Shown: piece by piece, positions 1 to 10,748 of the stretch
Layout: the number at the start of each line of letters is the position of its first letter
Numbering within the stretch: the stretch's first letter is position 1
Source: Platanthera guangdongensis
Taxonomy: Eukaryota; Streptophyta; Magnoliopsida; Asparagales; Orchidaceae
Length of the DNA stretch: 64,000 nucleotides
Reading direction: 5' to 3'
Assembly: GCA_039583875.1 (NCBI GenBank)
Contig: CM077163.1
Coordinates: forward strand, 228,958,646-229,022,645
Position numbers and translations under genes: made by a program
Notes under the pieces: generated by a model
Seen by the model: only the letters and a program-made list of their open reading frames with translations
Told to the model about the DNA's origin: nothing
Database searches by the model: none

Positions 1-546
1 CTTCATGCCGAGGGCCCTCCAAGGCCGCGAGCCGGCATCGGTCTCGGCCTTGTCGCCTTCGATCCTCCTATGGCCTCCCTGCAGCAGCATTGTGTGTTTC
101 TGGAATAGCCGCGTCACCTGCCTCTTCATTCCCGCCGCATCGTTCGGGTCGCCCAGATAGTCAGATACACTGTCCACGTCAGGCGGAGGCGAGTACCCTT
201 CGCTCATCTCGGTCTCAGGCGAGGCCCTGCGGAAGCCTGCGAGAAGGGAGGGGTCAGAATGAGCGAGCAAGAGGCAAAGTCAACGATAAAAACCAGCTCA
301 CCAGGGGTGGGCACATCGCCCGCACCAACAGATGGGCGGGAAGAGCCCGGCCGATCCTGAAAGTCCCCTCCCTCGAGGATCTCAAGAGATTTCCCCAGCC
401 CATGGGAGACCGCCGGACGGGGAGTTTCCGGAGGTGGGCGATCCGGACCTGGGGAACTCGCGATCTTCTCAGGCGATGGAGGCGGGGGACGATCCTCTCC
501 CCGGTTTCTCCACCTCCTCACAGGGAATTACCTGCAAAACAGGGAG

Positions 547-786
547 TCAGACGAATAGCGATAATCGGCGGAAGGCCACGCACCCCGGGGACGACCTCAG
601 CACCCGCCGCCGAGCTGGAGGCCGGCAGTCACCCGCCAGAGAACGCTTAACGATCTTCCCCTTCGCCGGCCTGAAGAGGGGGCCGGAGGATCCGCGAGCT
701 AGCCATGGGGCGGCCTCGAGGGCCTCCTCCTGAGTCTGCAGGACCGCTGCCGCCAGGCGAGCTCGCACTTCTTCGCTAACCGGCAT
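547..786 (-). CDS. Antisense ORF inside the gypsy element, 79 codons, hypothetical
   Basis: A minus-strand ORF starts with ATG at 786 (MPVSEEVRARLAAAV...) and has an alanine/glutamate-rich N-terminus that could be helical. A TATAAATA box on the same strand lies at 856-863, about 70 bp upstream, so it may have its own promoter rather than use an LTR. Further minus-strand reading, in shifting frames, continues toward position 1 (for example a stretch with SDYLGDPNDAAGMKRQV around 60-170), so the original protein was probably longer and is frameshifted. No known domain is recognised. It may be the antisense ORF of a Tat-type element; alternatively it is the gag start of an oppositely oriented element, but the TATA-to-ATG spacing leaves no room for R-U5 and a PBS. 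Confidence 0.35.
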   Translation of the reverse strand: MPVSEEVRARLAAAVLQTQEEALEAAPWLARGSSGPLFRPAKGKIVKRSLAGDCRPPARRRVLRSSPGCVAFRRLSLFV

Positions 787-1084
787 CGAGGAACAAGAGA
801 CTGCTCAGAGAAAACAAAGGGATGTGGGGAGCCCCCTACAGGGGTCAGCGGTATGTATTTATAGCAGAACAGTGGGCCCCCACCAGAAGATTCCCTGCCA
901 GCTCAGCACAGGGGCCCGCCGAACACACGGGTTGGATGGTTCTTTCCGAGCTTGGTTCAAGCTCAAAAAGAGCGGGGATTGTGTACAACCTGTGTCCGGC
1001 GAGCGGGTCCCACCAGGGAGGTCGAACAGGCCTGCCCCGCGACTCGCACCCAAGCGGCAGGACGGGCTGAACGACTAAAGGGCT

Positions 1085-1262
1085 GGCCCGCTCCTGCCCA
1101 TCTCAGGCGAGCGAGCTGGCGACCCGCCGCAAGCGAGTCGGACCCGCGACTGGCGACCCGCAGCAAGCAGGCCGAGACCCGAGCTGGCGACCCGCAGCCG
1201 CGAGCCGGGCGGGCTGGCAACCCGCGGCGAGCGAGCTGGACCCTAGAATGGCGACCCGCCGG
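1085..1262. repeat. Degenerate GC-rich tandem repeats
   Basis: The word GCTGGCGACCCGC and variants (ACTGGCGACCCGC, GCTGGCAACCCGC, AATGGCGACCCGC) recurs at irregular spacing of roughly 30-45 bp. Arrays like this commonly lie between pol and the 3' LTR of Tat-type gypsy elements. Spacing and sequence are too irregular for a CRISPR array. Confidence 0.6.
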
Positions 1263-1588
1263 CTGACCCCCCGCATGCGACCTTTCCACCGGTCCGCCCG
1301 GCAAAAGGCCGGCAGCTCGCCCATATCGGCTCGCACTCGCCCAGTGATGGTAGGCGAGCCCCAGAGCCGGGTCGCGCCCGCCTCCCACGGATGGAATCGG
1401 AGGCGAGCTGACTCCCCATGGGTGCGAATACTACTCAGGGCAGCGGAGCCTCGCTGTTGGCAGACCAGGTAGGACTGCGCATAGCTATTCAGAACAGCGG
1501 AGGTTGGCTGTTGGCAGACCCAACCAGGGGCTTTTTGGTATTTCCAGGTCAGTTCTTTTGGTTATTGGCAGTTCAGATTCTGAAAATC

Positions 1589-1596
1589 TATAAATA
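1589..1596 (+). promoter_or_regulatory. LTR TATA box
   Basis: TATAAATA in the gypsy LTR, about 270 bp before the LTR end at 1864, followed by AAGACCC. Position and orientation fit the U3/R border of a plus-strand LTR. Confidence 0.5.
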
Positions 1597-1864
1597 AGAC
1601 CCAAGGGGTACCTCAGAGGACACGCTTTCAGTGCCTCCTTACTCTCATTCTCAAGTGTTCTCTGAGAGTACCTTAGCTCGGCTCTTGGCTAAGGAGGGGA
1701 AGCGCTCAGAGATCTTCCGGGTTTGTGGTGGGACCTCCCAGCCGAGCCCTTGGGTCTGTCTTTCCTTGCCTCTCTCGTTGTTTTTCTTGCAGGTGCGAAG
1801 TAGGCGCGAGACCACCCCTTCCCCAAGGGTCGAACTCCACAAGAGCCGGATTCCGGTTTCAACA

Positions 1865-3822
1865 CCCGGGAGTGCATCTTGATGAGATTTCCCCATGAGG
1901 AGTTTGGTTATAGACTCTGGGATCCGGTGAACAAGAAAATGATCAGAAGCAGAGATATGATCTTTGTTGAATATCAAGTGGTTGGTGAGCAGAATCCTGC
2001 AGAGTCACAGGTTCCACGGTTTCCACTCACGGAGGAGAGACTTTATGTTGATTATGGGCCAGTAGAGACTGCTGCTGATGATGGGCATGCTGAGGAGGAA
2101 GTTGGTGAGCTTATTCCTGATGAGGAGATGATTCTGGATGCAGGAGGAGCTCTGCCAGTTGTTGTACCACCTGTGGTGGAGGTTCCTCTTGTCAGATCTG
2201 AGAGAGTCAGAAGGCCCAATACCAGGTATTCCCCTTATGAGTATATTTTGCTTACAGATAGTGGAGAACCTGAGTCCTATGTGGAGGCTCAGAGTGCTGA
2301 AGATCGTGAGGCCTGGACAGCTGCCATGGAATAGGAGTTGTACTCCCTTCAGAAGAACGAGACGTATGATTTAGTCTCATTGCCTAAAGGGAAGAGAGCT
2401 TTGAAGAACAAGTGAGTCTTCAAGTTAAAGTTGGATGAAAATCGCTCTCAACCAAGGTACAATGCAAGACTTGTGGTGAAAGGTTTCAGTCAGAAACAAG
2501 GTGTCGATTTCGACGAGATTTTTTCCCTAGTGGTGAAAATGTCCTCTATCAGACTGGTGTTGGGTATGGCTACCTCCATGGATCTTGAAGTCGAGCAGAT
2601 GGACGTCAATACGACATTTCTGCATGGCGATTTGGAGGAAGAGCTATATATGGAGCAGCCCAAAGGCTTTGTGGCTAAGGAGAAGCATCATCTGGTCTGC
2701 CGGCTCAAGAAGAGCCTTTATGGGTTGAAGCAGGCATCCAATCAACGATATAGGAAATTTGACTCTTTCATGATGAAGAGCAAATTCTAATGGATCAGGG
2801 CTGATCACTCTGTGTATGTGAAGAGGACTGAGAAGATGTTCACTATTCTGCTGTTGTACTTAGATGATATGATGATTGTTGGGGATGACAAGGCCAGCAT
2901 AGATGAGTTGAAGAAGGAGCTCAGTGAGTCCTTTGAAATGAAGGATTTAGGACCGGCAAGGAAGATCCTTGGAATGAAAATTACCAGGGACAGGAGTGCT
3001 GGTCAACTATGGCTGTCTTAGTCTGAGTATGTGGAGAAAGTGCTGAAGAGGTTCATGATGGACAAGGTAAAACTCGTTGCTACTCCTCTGGCTGGGCACT
3101 TCAGACTTTCCAGTTCTCAAAGCCCCTCATCTGAGAAGGAGGTGGAAGAGATGAGCCAAATTCCTTATGCATCCGCAGTGGGGAGCCTGATGTATGTTAT
3201 GGTCTGCACTAGGCCATACATAGCTCATGCTATGGGGTCTGTGAGCCGTTACTTGGCAAACCCAGGGAAAGTCCATTGGAGTGCTGTGAAATGGATACCC
3301 CGCTATCTCCGAGATACCTCAGACCTTTGTTTACAGTTTGGTGGAGGTCCACCAGAACTTATTGGGTACTCGGATTCGGATATGTCAGGAGATGTTGACA
3401 CGAGGAGATCTACTTCTGGATTCGTGGTCACTTTTGGAGGGGGAGCAGTGTCATGGCAGTTAAGGCTTCAGAAGTGCGTGACATTGTCGACGACGGAGGT
3501 TGAATATATTGCATTGACTGAGGCGTCAAAAGAACTTATTTGGATGAAGAAGTTCATGCTAGAGCTTGATCTCCGACAGGACGTGTACACAGTTTTCTGT
3601 GACAGTCAGAGTGCTATATTTTTGGCCAAGAATCCCGCCTTTCACTCCAGGACGAAGCACATTGACGTAAAGTATCACTGGATTCAGGATGCTGTGGAAG
3701 AGAAGCTGTTAGTGGTGGAGAAGATCCACATGGATGAAAATCCTTCGGACATGACGACGAAGGTCATCCCAAGGGAAAAACATGATTTCTGCCAGCGGTT
3801 GATCGGCATGATCCCCACCTGA
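1865..3822 (+). pseudogene. pol: copia pol: integrase C-terminus, RT, RNase H (four stops)
   Basis: In order: integrase C-terminal (GYRLWDPVNKKMIRSRDMIF, 1900-1960), linker, RT (ARLVVKGFSQKQGVDFDEIF; VEQMDVNTTFLHGDLEEELY; catalytic YLDDM near 2860), connection and RNase H (SDSDMSGDVDTRRSTSGF to the end at 3822). Stops: TAG 2332, TGA 2413 (at the Trp of the KWVF motif), TAA 2788 and TAG 3019 (a Gln codon position). Reading is otherwise collinear, so the copy decayed mainly by point mutation. The YxDD aspartates remain. Confidence 0.85.
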
Positions 3823-3868
3823 AGGAGTCAAGGTGGGATACTCCCCTTTATGGTCTGAAGGGGGAGTT

Positions 3869-4644
3869 TGTTGGGGTTCAGCCCCTAAAGGTGAGGTGTG
3901 TGCAGAATTTAAGAAGTTGCAACCTGGATTTTGATGTTGCAACCTTTTTTTACTGTTTGCTGTGGTGGGGGGGGGGGGGGGGGTTGGGCAGTTTTTATTT
4001 AAAAACGGTGAGCAGTTTTTTTGGAGTGACTTTTAAAACTCCTCTTTTCTCCCGATTAAAAGTGGTTAGAGTTATAAGAGAGAGCAGCGGAAGCCCCCCC
4101 CCCCCAGCCCACGCGCGTCCGCCGTCCGCCATCCTCGCGCCCGCGCCGTCCGCCGGCCGCCATTCGTCCCCGCTGTTGCAAGGGATTTTGCCGCTGCTGT
4201 AGGCGGGAGTTCGTTGCTATAAGGAGGTGTTTTCTCTGTGCTGTTGGAAGGAGTTTTTTCTACCGTTTCAAGTGTTTCTTCGTCTACGGTTTCAGGTGTA
4301 CCATTTCTTGTCTTCGTTTGCTATTGTGCTTGAAGAGAGAGTAGGATTTTATCCTGTTGTAGAGAAGTTGTGGTTTGTCTTGGTGGTAGAGATGAGTGGA
4401 TTTGTGTTTCAAATTCGGAGGGATTTCTAGTTTTGGACAAACCTAGATAAATTTCTGTAATCCTTATTTATTATAGTGGATTTTCGTTGTGCCGTGCCCC
4501 GTGGTTTTTGACCTTCAAGTGGTGAAGGTTTTTCACGTATATCTCTGTGTTCGTTTGTGTTGTTGTTTTTGTTTTGCTTCTTACTATTTTTACTCTATTG
4601 ATCGGTGAGAGTTGCCGTTATCTTCATAATCCCGTTCCCTATCA
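3869..4644 (+). repeat. 3' LTR of the Tork-type copia
   Basis: It starts TGTTGGGGTTCAG right after the polypurine tract (3858-3868) and appears to end at CCCTATCA (4644), about 776 bp. It contains a 17-nt G run (3967-3983) and a 12-nt C run (4094-4105). The 5' partner lies outside the window, so the right border is inferred from the TG...CA rule only. Confidence 0.6.
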
Positions 4645-5010
4645 GCAGTAATCTGCACGAAACACCACATCATGCCAGAGGTGTCAATCGACTTATCCCA
4701 ACTCGAACTTTATCTCTACTTTGGTTCATCTGTAGAATGTCTACACACCCAGATCGCAGATACTGACTCGCCAATCCCGAGCCACAAAAAGAGTGATCCA
4801 CTGCATCACCTCGACCATACACCGTGTCACCCGTAAAAATCGTGGGCATATTATCTTGCATTGTGGTCCTCATCAGTCGGTACAGACTACTGAACTGAAT
4901 AGCCTTCATGAGCATGATACACCTGCTTTTCACCATCAAAACTCCTTTTCTCACTCAACAACACTTGAATGCTTGCTCTCTGATACCATACATTGTTTCC
5001 TTTTTGGATG
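4645..5010 (-). mobile_element. LTR-retrotransposon 5' leader fragment with PBS
   Basis: On the minus strand TGGTATCAGAGAG (4976-4988) matches the initiator-Met tRNA primer-binding site of copia elements. The leader then runs leftward until the plus-strand copia LTR interrupts it at 4644. A 94-codon minus-strand reading (4670-4954) has no recognisable gag domain. The LTR should lie right of 4989 and could extend to roughly 5100, but no second LTR was found to confirm it. Confidence 0.4.
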
Positions 5011-5221
5011 AAATATTGTGAACTAGTGGTGAAAATTGGAGAATACATTACAACCAAGAATTACAACCTAATGGTGCCAACTATATTGCTAGACTTAGAT
5101 AATTTTGATGGTATTTTGAGAAGTTTATTTATATTAATGCAATTGTGATAATATTATTGAAATTTTTCAGATTTTTGTTTTTTCAAAAAAAAAAATACCG
5201 GGTCAATTTCAATAATAAATA

Positions 5222-5697
5222 TTTACAATTATTAAAAACGATTGTTAACCGCAACTCGTAATTGACTAGTCGCACACCAAAATCTTTCAATTTTTCACGC
5301 CTTTTCAAAATAATCCTTGTACATGCAATTTCAGGAAAAGTATTCAACACGAAAGTTGTAGATATCGACGAGATCTACAACTTTCGTGTTGAACACGTTT
5401 TTTGAAATTGCATGTACAAGGCGTATTTCGGAAAGACGCAAAATCTGGGCATATTTCCAAAGTACGTCTTTTACATGCATTTTTAGGAAAAGTGATCAAC
5501 ACGAAAGTTGTAGATATCGTCGATATCTACAACTTTTGTGTTGAACACTTTACGATATCTACAACTTTCGTGTTGAACACTTTTCATGATATTGCATGTA
5601 CAAGACGTATTTCAAAAATACGTGAAAATTGAGAAATTTTGGGTGCGACTAGCAAAATAATGTATCGCGGTTAACAATCACCTTATCAAATTATTAC
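5222..5697. mobile_element. Foldback / long-TIR MITE upstream of the SR gene
   Basis: The outer inverted repeats are ATTGTTAACCGC...CTAGTCGCAC on the left (from 5241) and GTGCGACTAG...GCGGTTAACAAT on the right (to 5678), with weaker AT-rich pairing beyond. Inside, AACACGAAAGTTGTAGAT recurs in both orientations, flanked by a TGCATGTACAAG-like word, making nested hairpins. There is no coding capacity. The structure resembles non-autonomous Mutator-like or foldback elements; a target-site duplication could not be read, so the superfamily is open. It ends about 100 bp before the likely 5' UTR. Confidence 0.65.
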
Positions 5698-5779
5698 GAA
5701 CATCCAGAATTATCGTGCTAATAATAACTGCCCTCTTTTATCTCCCACGCTAACCCTGAAAAGGCCAATCAGTGCATTG

Positions 5780-5939
5780 ACGTCGGAAAACAGGGATAGC
5801 GGAACCCTAGCTCCGCACAGCAGCAATCCTCAAGTGCGCGCGAGTTCTCGGTATCTGCCGCCGCGGTAGCATTTTGGCTACGAAACCATTTCTCCGAACT
5901 TCGGCCGTCGATTAGAGCTCGCCGATCCATCCTGTTTTG
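5780..5939 (+). other. 5' UTR exon 1 of the SR splicing-factor gene (approximate start)
   Basis: A GC-richer block with pyrimidine-rich stretches ends at the donor TTTTG|GTAAGG (5939/5940). The next splice acceptor, TTTACAG|GT at 7313/7314, lies 24 nt upstream of the start codon; a second AG at 7334-7335 is also possible. SR30/34-type plant genes often have a 5' UTR intron of this kind. The transcription start is not determined and no clear TATA box was seen. Confidence 0.5.
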
Positions 5940-7313
5940 GTAAGGCATCCCCGCTATTAATTTTTGTATGAAGATGCTAGGCTTTTATCTGCTTGTGAAG
6001 AAAGAAAAGAAAAACAAATTCACAGTCGATCAAATGGTTTTCCTTCCATCCAAAGAAGATTGTGTTTTAAGCCGAGTCTTCGTTGGGGTTTTCTATTGTA
6101 AGATCTGGAGTTTTTAGACTGTTCATTGTTCAACAGGTTTCTTGCATAGTTAGAGAATCTCTGGAGTTCCTTCTCGAAGATTGATGCTCTGTGATGAATC
6201 TAACTAGGACAATTGTTCTTTTGTCATGCAAACCTAGACGAGCTTTTAATTTCCCGCTGGTTGGAAGGTCTAATTGGAGATTACAAAATCGGGTTTAATT
6301 GTTAGGAGAAAAGAGCTTCATTCGATCTGTTTGGTCGCTTGTCTGACTATTTTTTGGTAGTTTTGAACTTGGTAGATTAGTTGGAAAATGTCAACTTCCA
6401 TAGGTCTTTGATGATTTTTTGTCTTTTATTGATTAGTTTGATATTAGTGCAGTGCCTTTATTTCTAACTGGTCTCAGTGCCTTTATTGCTTAGTTTCGAT
6501 GTAGTAACTATATACTGCTGTGGAATTGGTTTACCAAATAAAAAAAGACCAGAGAGGATCTCTTTTGGATGTGTGGATTTAATGTTAGGAATACACAAAT
6601 AATTTGTGATCAGTATATTATTTTCTTATTTTTATTATCAGTATTTTATGATACTAATATTATATGCATTTTAACTACATTTTTTTCCTGGATTTAGCTT
6701 AAGATGGAGTCTATGTTGTGTTGGCTTTGGCCTCTCTATCTTATTCAGAGATAGTGTCTCTTTAGTTTTGGTATATATTTTACCTTTTAGGAATATTTGC
6801 TACTTTCAAGTTTTACTCCTGTGAATGCATTTGAGATGAGGTTAACCTCTTCAAGGTGTGATAGAAAATTTGTCAATCTCACTGCAATCCTATAACAGAT
6901 GCTTTCTTCATGATAGATGAAGGCTGATTGGACAAGTAGGAGCTTGCAACTGGTTCTAGGGCTTTAGAGGAGGGTGAAAAATCTGGGAGGAGTTATAGTT
7001 ATATTTGGGCTGATTCATTAATACAGGGAGGAGTGGAGCTCTACTCTACAAATTGTTAGAGAATGAATGGGTCAATGTTTATGTCAGTTTTTTTAACATG
7101 TTTGGAGCTTTTTGGAGAAAATGTACCATCGGAGCTTGTGGAGCACTATTCACATCAAGGATTGCTCACTTGGTTTGCCTCATAGTTTCGTCTTTTAATA
7201 TATTGTTTTGAAGATCTTTTTATACCATTTAAAGAGTTTATATTGCCTTAATATTTGTTTCCTATGATTGGACGTGATTATTATGATTTTCAAGAGTTCA
7301 TTATTCTTTACAG
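5940..7313 (+). other. 5' UTR intron of the SR gene
   Basis: A 1374-bp T-rich sequence with consensus GT and AG ends. I see no transposon borders or coding potential. Long 5' UTR introns of plant SR genes can enhance or autoregulate expression, but nothing here shows that directly. Confidence 0.5.
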
Positions 7314-7424
7314 GTCATATAAACTGTTTTGGCAGACATGGGTAGTCGGCCAGGCCACACAATATATGTCGGTAACCTTCCTTTAGATGTACGCCAGAGG
7401 GAAATTGAAGATTTGTTTTACAAG
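7314..7424 (+). CDS. SR gene exon with start codon; start of RRM1
   Basis: ATG at 7338 begins [20 protein letters not shown] and the exon ends DLFYK before the donor GTATAA at 7425. The frame opens exactly at the RNP2 motif as in other SF2-like proteins, which fixes the start. Confidence 0.9.
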
Positions 7425-10400
7425 GTATAAATTAGTTATTGTTCTGCATTTCTTTCTTATCATTGTGGAAATCTAGTTTACATTTCCTTTTGGTGTTTCT
7501 TTCTGCCTTATCTGCTTCCTGTATTTTTAATCAAAACATATTACATATGTAACATGTCTAGTCCAACTCATTTTAGGTTGTCATAAGTTTAATAATTTAT
7601 TTTCATTAGAATATAACACTTTATATCATCACATAAACTCAAAATAATTTCTTATTGGATGGGATATCTCTCTTTTTCGAAAACCATGCTAAATACTCGG
7701 GATTAGTTTTATGCTGTCTGCTTTGTGAATAAATCATATGGTTAACTTACACTTTTAGTTTGATTGCTAACAGGGTCTTCTCTAAATGTTGGAGCAATAT
7801 CTCTTACTGCTTATTTGGCACAGTTGAAATAAAACCTAGTATTATTAGGGCCACATCTTGGCTATTTATAGGTTACACCTCAACATGCATATTACAACAC
7901 TCGTCCTCAAGATTGACGAAAGATATTTAGTAAGCCCATCTTGTTACAACCCCCGATCATATCCTCTGAACTAAGTCCCCTAGTCAAGCAGTCTGCAATC
8001 TGCCCCTTTGTCGACACGTGACTCAACTCCAGTAGCCCGTTATCAAGCTTTTCTTTGATAAAAAATATATCAATCTCTATATGTTTGGTACAATCGTGTT
8101 GAACTGGATTGTTTGTAATACTGATGCCCTTTTAGTCCAGTTTTAACTTCTCAAGCATTCCTTTCAGTCACATGAGCTCTGCAACCCCTACTGCCATGAC
8201 TCTGTACTCTGCCTCTGTCGTCGATCTGGCCACTACCAACTGCTTCTTGCTCCTCCATGAGACCAGGTTGCCTCCCACAAATATGCAATAGCCTGAGGTA
8301 GACCTCCTATCATCCGCACAGCTTGCCCAGTCAGAGTCTCAATAGACTTTGATTCTCACGTGTCCATTCCGCCTGAAAAACACCGTGTGATCTGCTTTGA
8401 TCTGGTGATACCCCATGCCAATCCTTGCTCTCTTGAGTCGGTCAAACCATGCACAAGGTGACTACTTCAGCCCATAGAGGGATTTTTTCAGTCTGCAAAC
8501 TCCGCCTTCTGTCTTGGCTGTACCAAATCCCGGTGGTATCTCCATGTACACCTCCTCTGCTAGATCCCCATGAAGGAATGCATTTTTCACATCTAATTGG
8601 TGTAGCAGCCATTCTTCGTTCACTGCCAGGCTGATGAGAGTCCTAACAGTGCTCATCTTCGCCACCGGTGTAAATGTCTCGTCGTAGGTCTGGCTGTACC
8701 CCTTGGCCACCAATCGAGCTTTGTAGCGCTCAACTTGTCCATCTGGGTTCTGCTTTACGGTGAACATCCACTTACACCCAATGACCTTCTTGTCCTTTGG
8801 CAGCCATGCCAGCTCCCAGGTCTTGTTCTTCGCAAGGGCTCTCATCGCTTCCTTCATTGCTGCCTCCCACTTCGGATCGGCTTTGACGACCTGCCAATTG
8901 TTAGGTACAATAACACTATCTAAAGATGCAATGAATACTCCGTGTGTAGGAGAGATATGATCATACGAGACAAAGAACGCGAGGTCCCAGCCGTATCTGT
9001 TAGGAAGATTTCCCGTATTGCTGCAGTAGTCTTCCGTAACATAAAAGAAGTAGGGAGAGGAGAAAAGATATCACCTGAGGCTTGGGGAGATGTAGGTGTT
9101 TCAGAAGAAGGGGGCGACGCAGTCAAGGGACTAGGAGCTAGACTGGGCACCGACCCTGGATCTGGTACTGCTGGAGGCTTTCTCCTTCTATTGTATGTCA
9201 GTAGTTCCCCCTGAGCCGTAGGTCTCACACCTTACCTCTGCTCCTCAATCTCCCCCTCCGGCTCATCATCGCTCTCCTGCTCCTCCACAGATCCTCCCTG
9301 CCATACTCCCAGATATGTCACCAATATCTCTCTTTCTAGCATTGTACTTTCTTTATCTGATGAGTCTAATGTAGATAGGAATCCATCTTGCCGGTAGTAC
9401 TGTTCCAGCTCTCTAAAATGAACATTCATGCTCACAAAACATCTTTTCTCCACAGGGCTCCAACACATGAAACCCTTTTGAGTACGACAGTAGCCCACAA
9501 ACATACACTTGATTGCCCTTGCATTGAGCTTACCAACACCCGGTCTGTTGTCTTTCACGAAACACACACACCCGAATACCTTCAAGGGAAGTATCCCCTC
9601 ATTATGTTCCTGTAGCTGCTGACACGGAGACTTCCACCCTAGTACCTGTGATGACATCCTGTTGATCAGTTGTGCCGCTGTTAACACTACATAACCCCAC
9701 AGGCTCCGAGGCACCTTCATGTTTAGCATCATACTCCTTGCCACCTCCAGAAAGTGTCTGTCCTTCCTCTCCGCCACCCCGTTCTGTGCTGGTGTGTAGG
9801 CACAAGTGGTCTGGTGCACTATCCCATGAGTTGATAGGTATTCCTCCATTGCATTGTTGGTGTATTTTGTCCCATTGTTTGACCTTAACACCTTAATCAC
9901 CACACGATATTGTGTCTGTACCAGCTTATGGAAATCCCGGAAGCAGGTGAACACCTCACTTTTATATTTTATCAAATACAACAATGTAACACGAGATGCA
10001 CAATCAATGAAAATAACAAAATACTTATAACCATTTAAAAACTTACAGTACAAGGTCCCCAGACATCAGAATGAATAACATCAAAAGTTGAAGAACTTCT
10101 TCGGCCCGTACTAGCATAAGAACTCCCAGTGAGTTTGCCTAAATCACATGCATCACACACCAATTTTGTTTTATTTGCTGCATCAAAAACAATAGGAAAC
10201 ATCCTAGCTACAGTCCTGAAGGAGTGGTGGCCCAACCGTCTGTGATGGAGTATCAACACATCCTCTGCACTCATCTTCTGTCCTCCACCCCTCGTTGTCT
10301 TTACCACAGAGATCAGAGCCGCATCCATTTCTTCCAGATCCAGATACCACAACCCATCATACCAAGTCCCAGTCCCAAGTATCAGCCTCGTCCCTTTCTC

Positions 10401-10705
10401 CTGAAATGTCACCTTAGGTATATCAAAAGAAACAACACATCTTAGTTTAATAATTATGGAACTAATGTATAAAAAGGCTAACTGGGAAAGTGGGAGCATG
10501 CAAAACATTGAAAAGTGTTACCGAACATGAACAATTAACAATACCCTTACCTACTATTGGCTGGAACTTACTATCGTCCGTCTGAATGCTATCCTCCATG
10601 GCTAGATGGGTACAAGAGGAGAACTCGGCTGCATTTCCTGCCACGCGGCGAGATGCGCCTGAGTCGATGATCCAGTCTGATGCCCTGAAAGGAGATATAG
10701 ATGCG

Positions 10706-10748
<43 letters not shown>

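Larger units (their letters stand above)
1..1864 (+). mobile_element. Ty3/gypsy LTR-retrotransposon, 3' part with LTR (possibly Tat-like)
   Basis: The right end reads as an LTR on the plus strand: a TATAAATA box at 1589-1596, then a transcribed-looking leader ending in CAACA at 1864. No primer-binding site follows, so this is a 3' LTR or solo LTR. Directly after it the copia integrase frame resumes (TRECI motif), so the element sits inside a copia element. The LTR start could not be fixed; a repeated CTGTTGGCAGACC block near 1453 and 1511 is a candidate region. Left of the LTR lie GC-rich repeats and a minus-strand ORF. An antisense ORF between pol and the 3' LTR is known from Tat-lineage elements such as Grande, which is why Tat is suggested. 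No RT or integrase of this element lies in the window. Confidence 0.55.
1865..4644 (+). mobile_element. Ty1/copia retrotransposon, Tork/Tnt1-like, 3' part
   Basis: The element is cut on its left by the gypsy insertion at 1864/1865; the frame resumes inside the integrase C-terminal region (TRECI). It continues through RT and RNase H to a polypurine tract (AAGGGGGAG) and a 3' LTR from 3869. RNase H wording (LSTTEVEYIALTEASKE, SRTKHIDVKYHWI, NPSDMTTKV) is typical of the Tnt1/Tork lineage. Gag, protease and integrase core lie beyond the window on the far side of the gypsy insertion. In-frame stops at 2332, 2413, 2788 and 3019 make this copy inactive. Confidence 0.85.

Noticed and set aside
1085..1262. 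Repeats resembling a CRISPR array
   Set aside because: Unit length and spacing vary, spacers are not unique, and the context is a plant gypsy element.
4976..4988. Initiator-Met tRNA-like sequence
   Set aside because: Only the 12-13 nt complementary to the tRNA 3' end are present; it is a primer-binding site, as at 12121-12133, 24397-24408, 53656 and 63892, not a tRNA gene.
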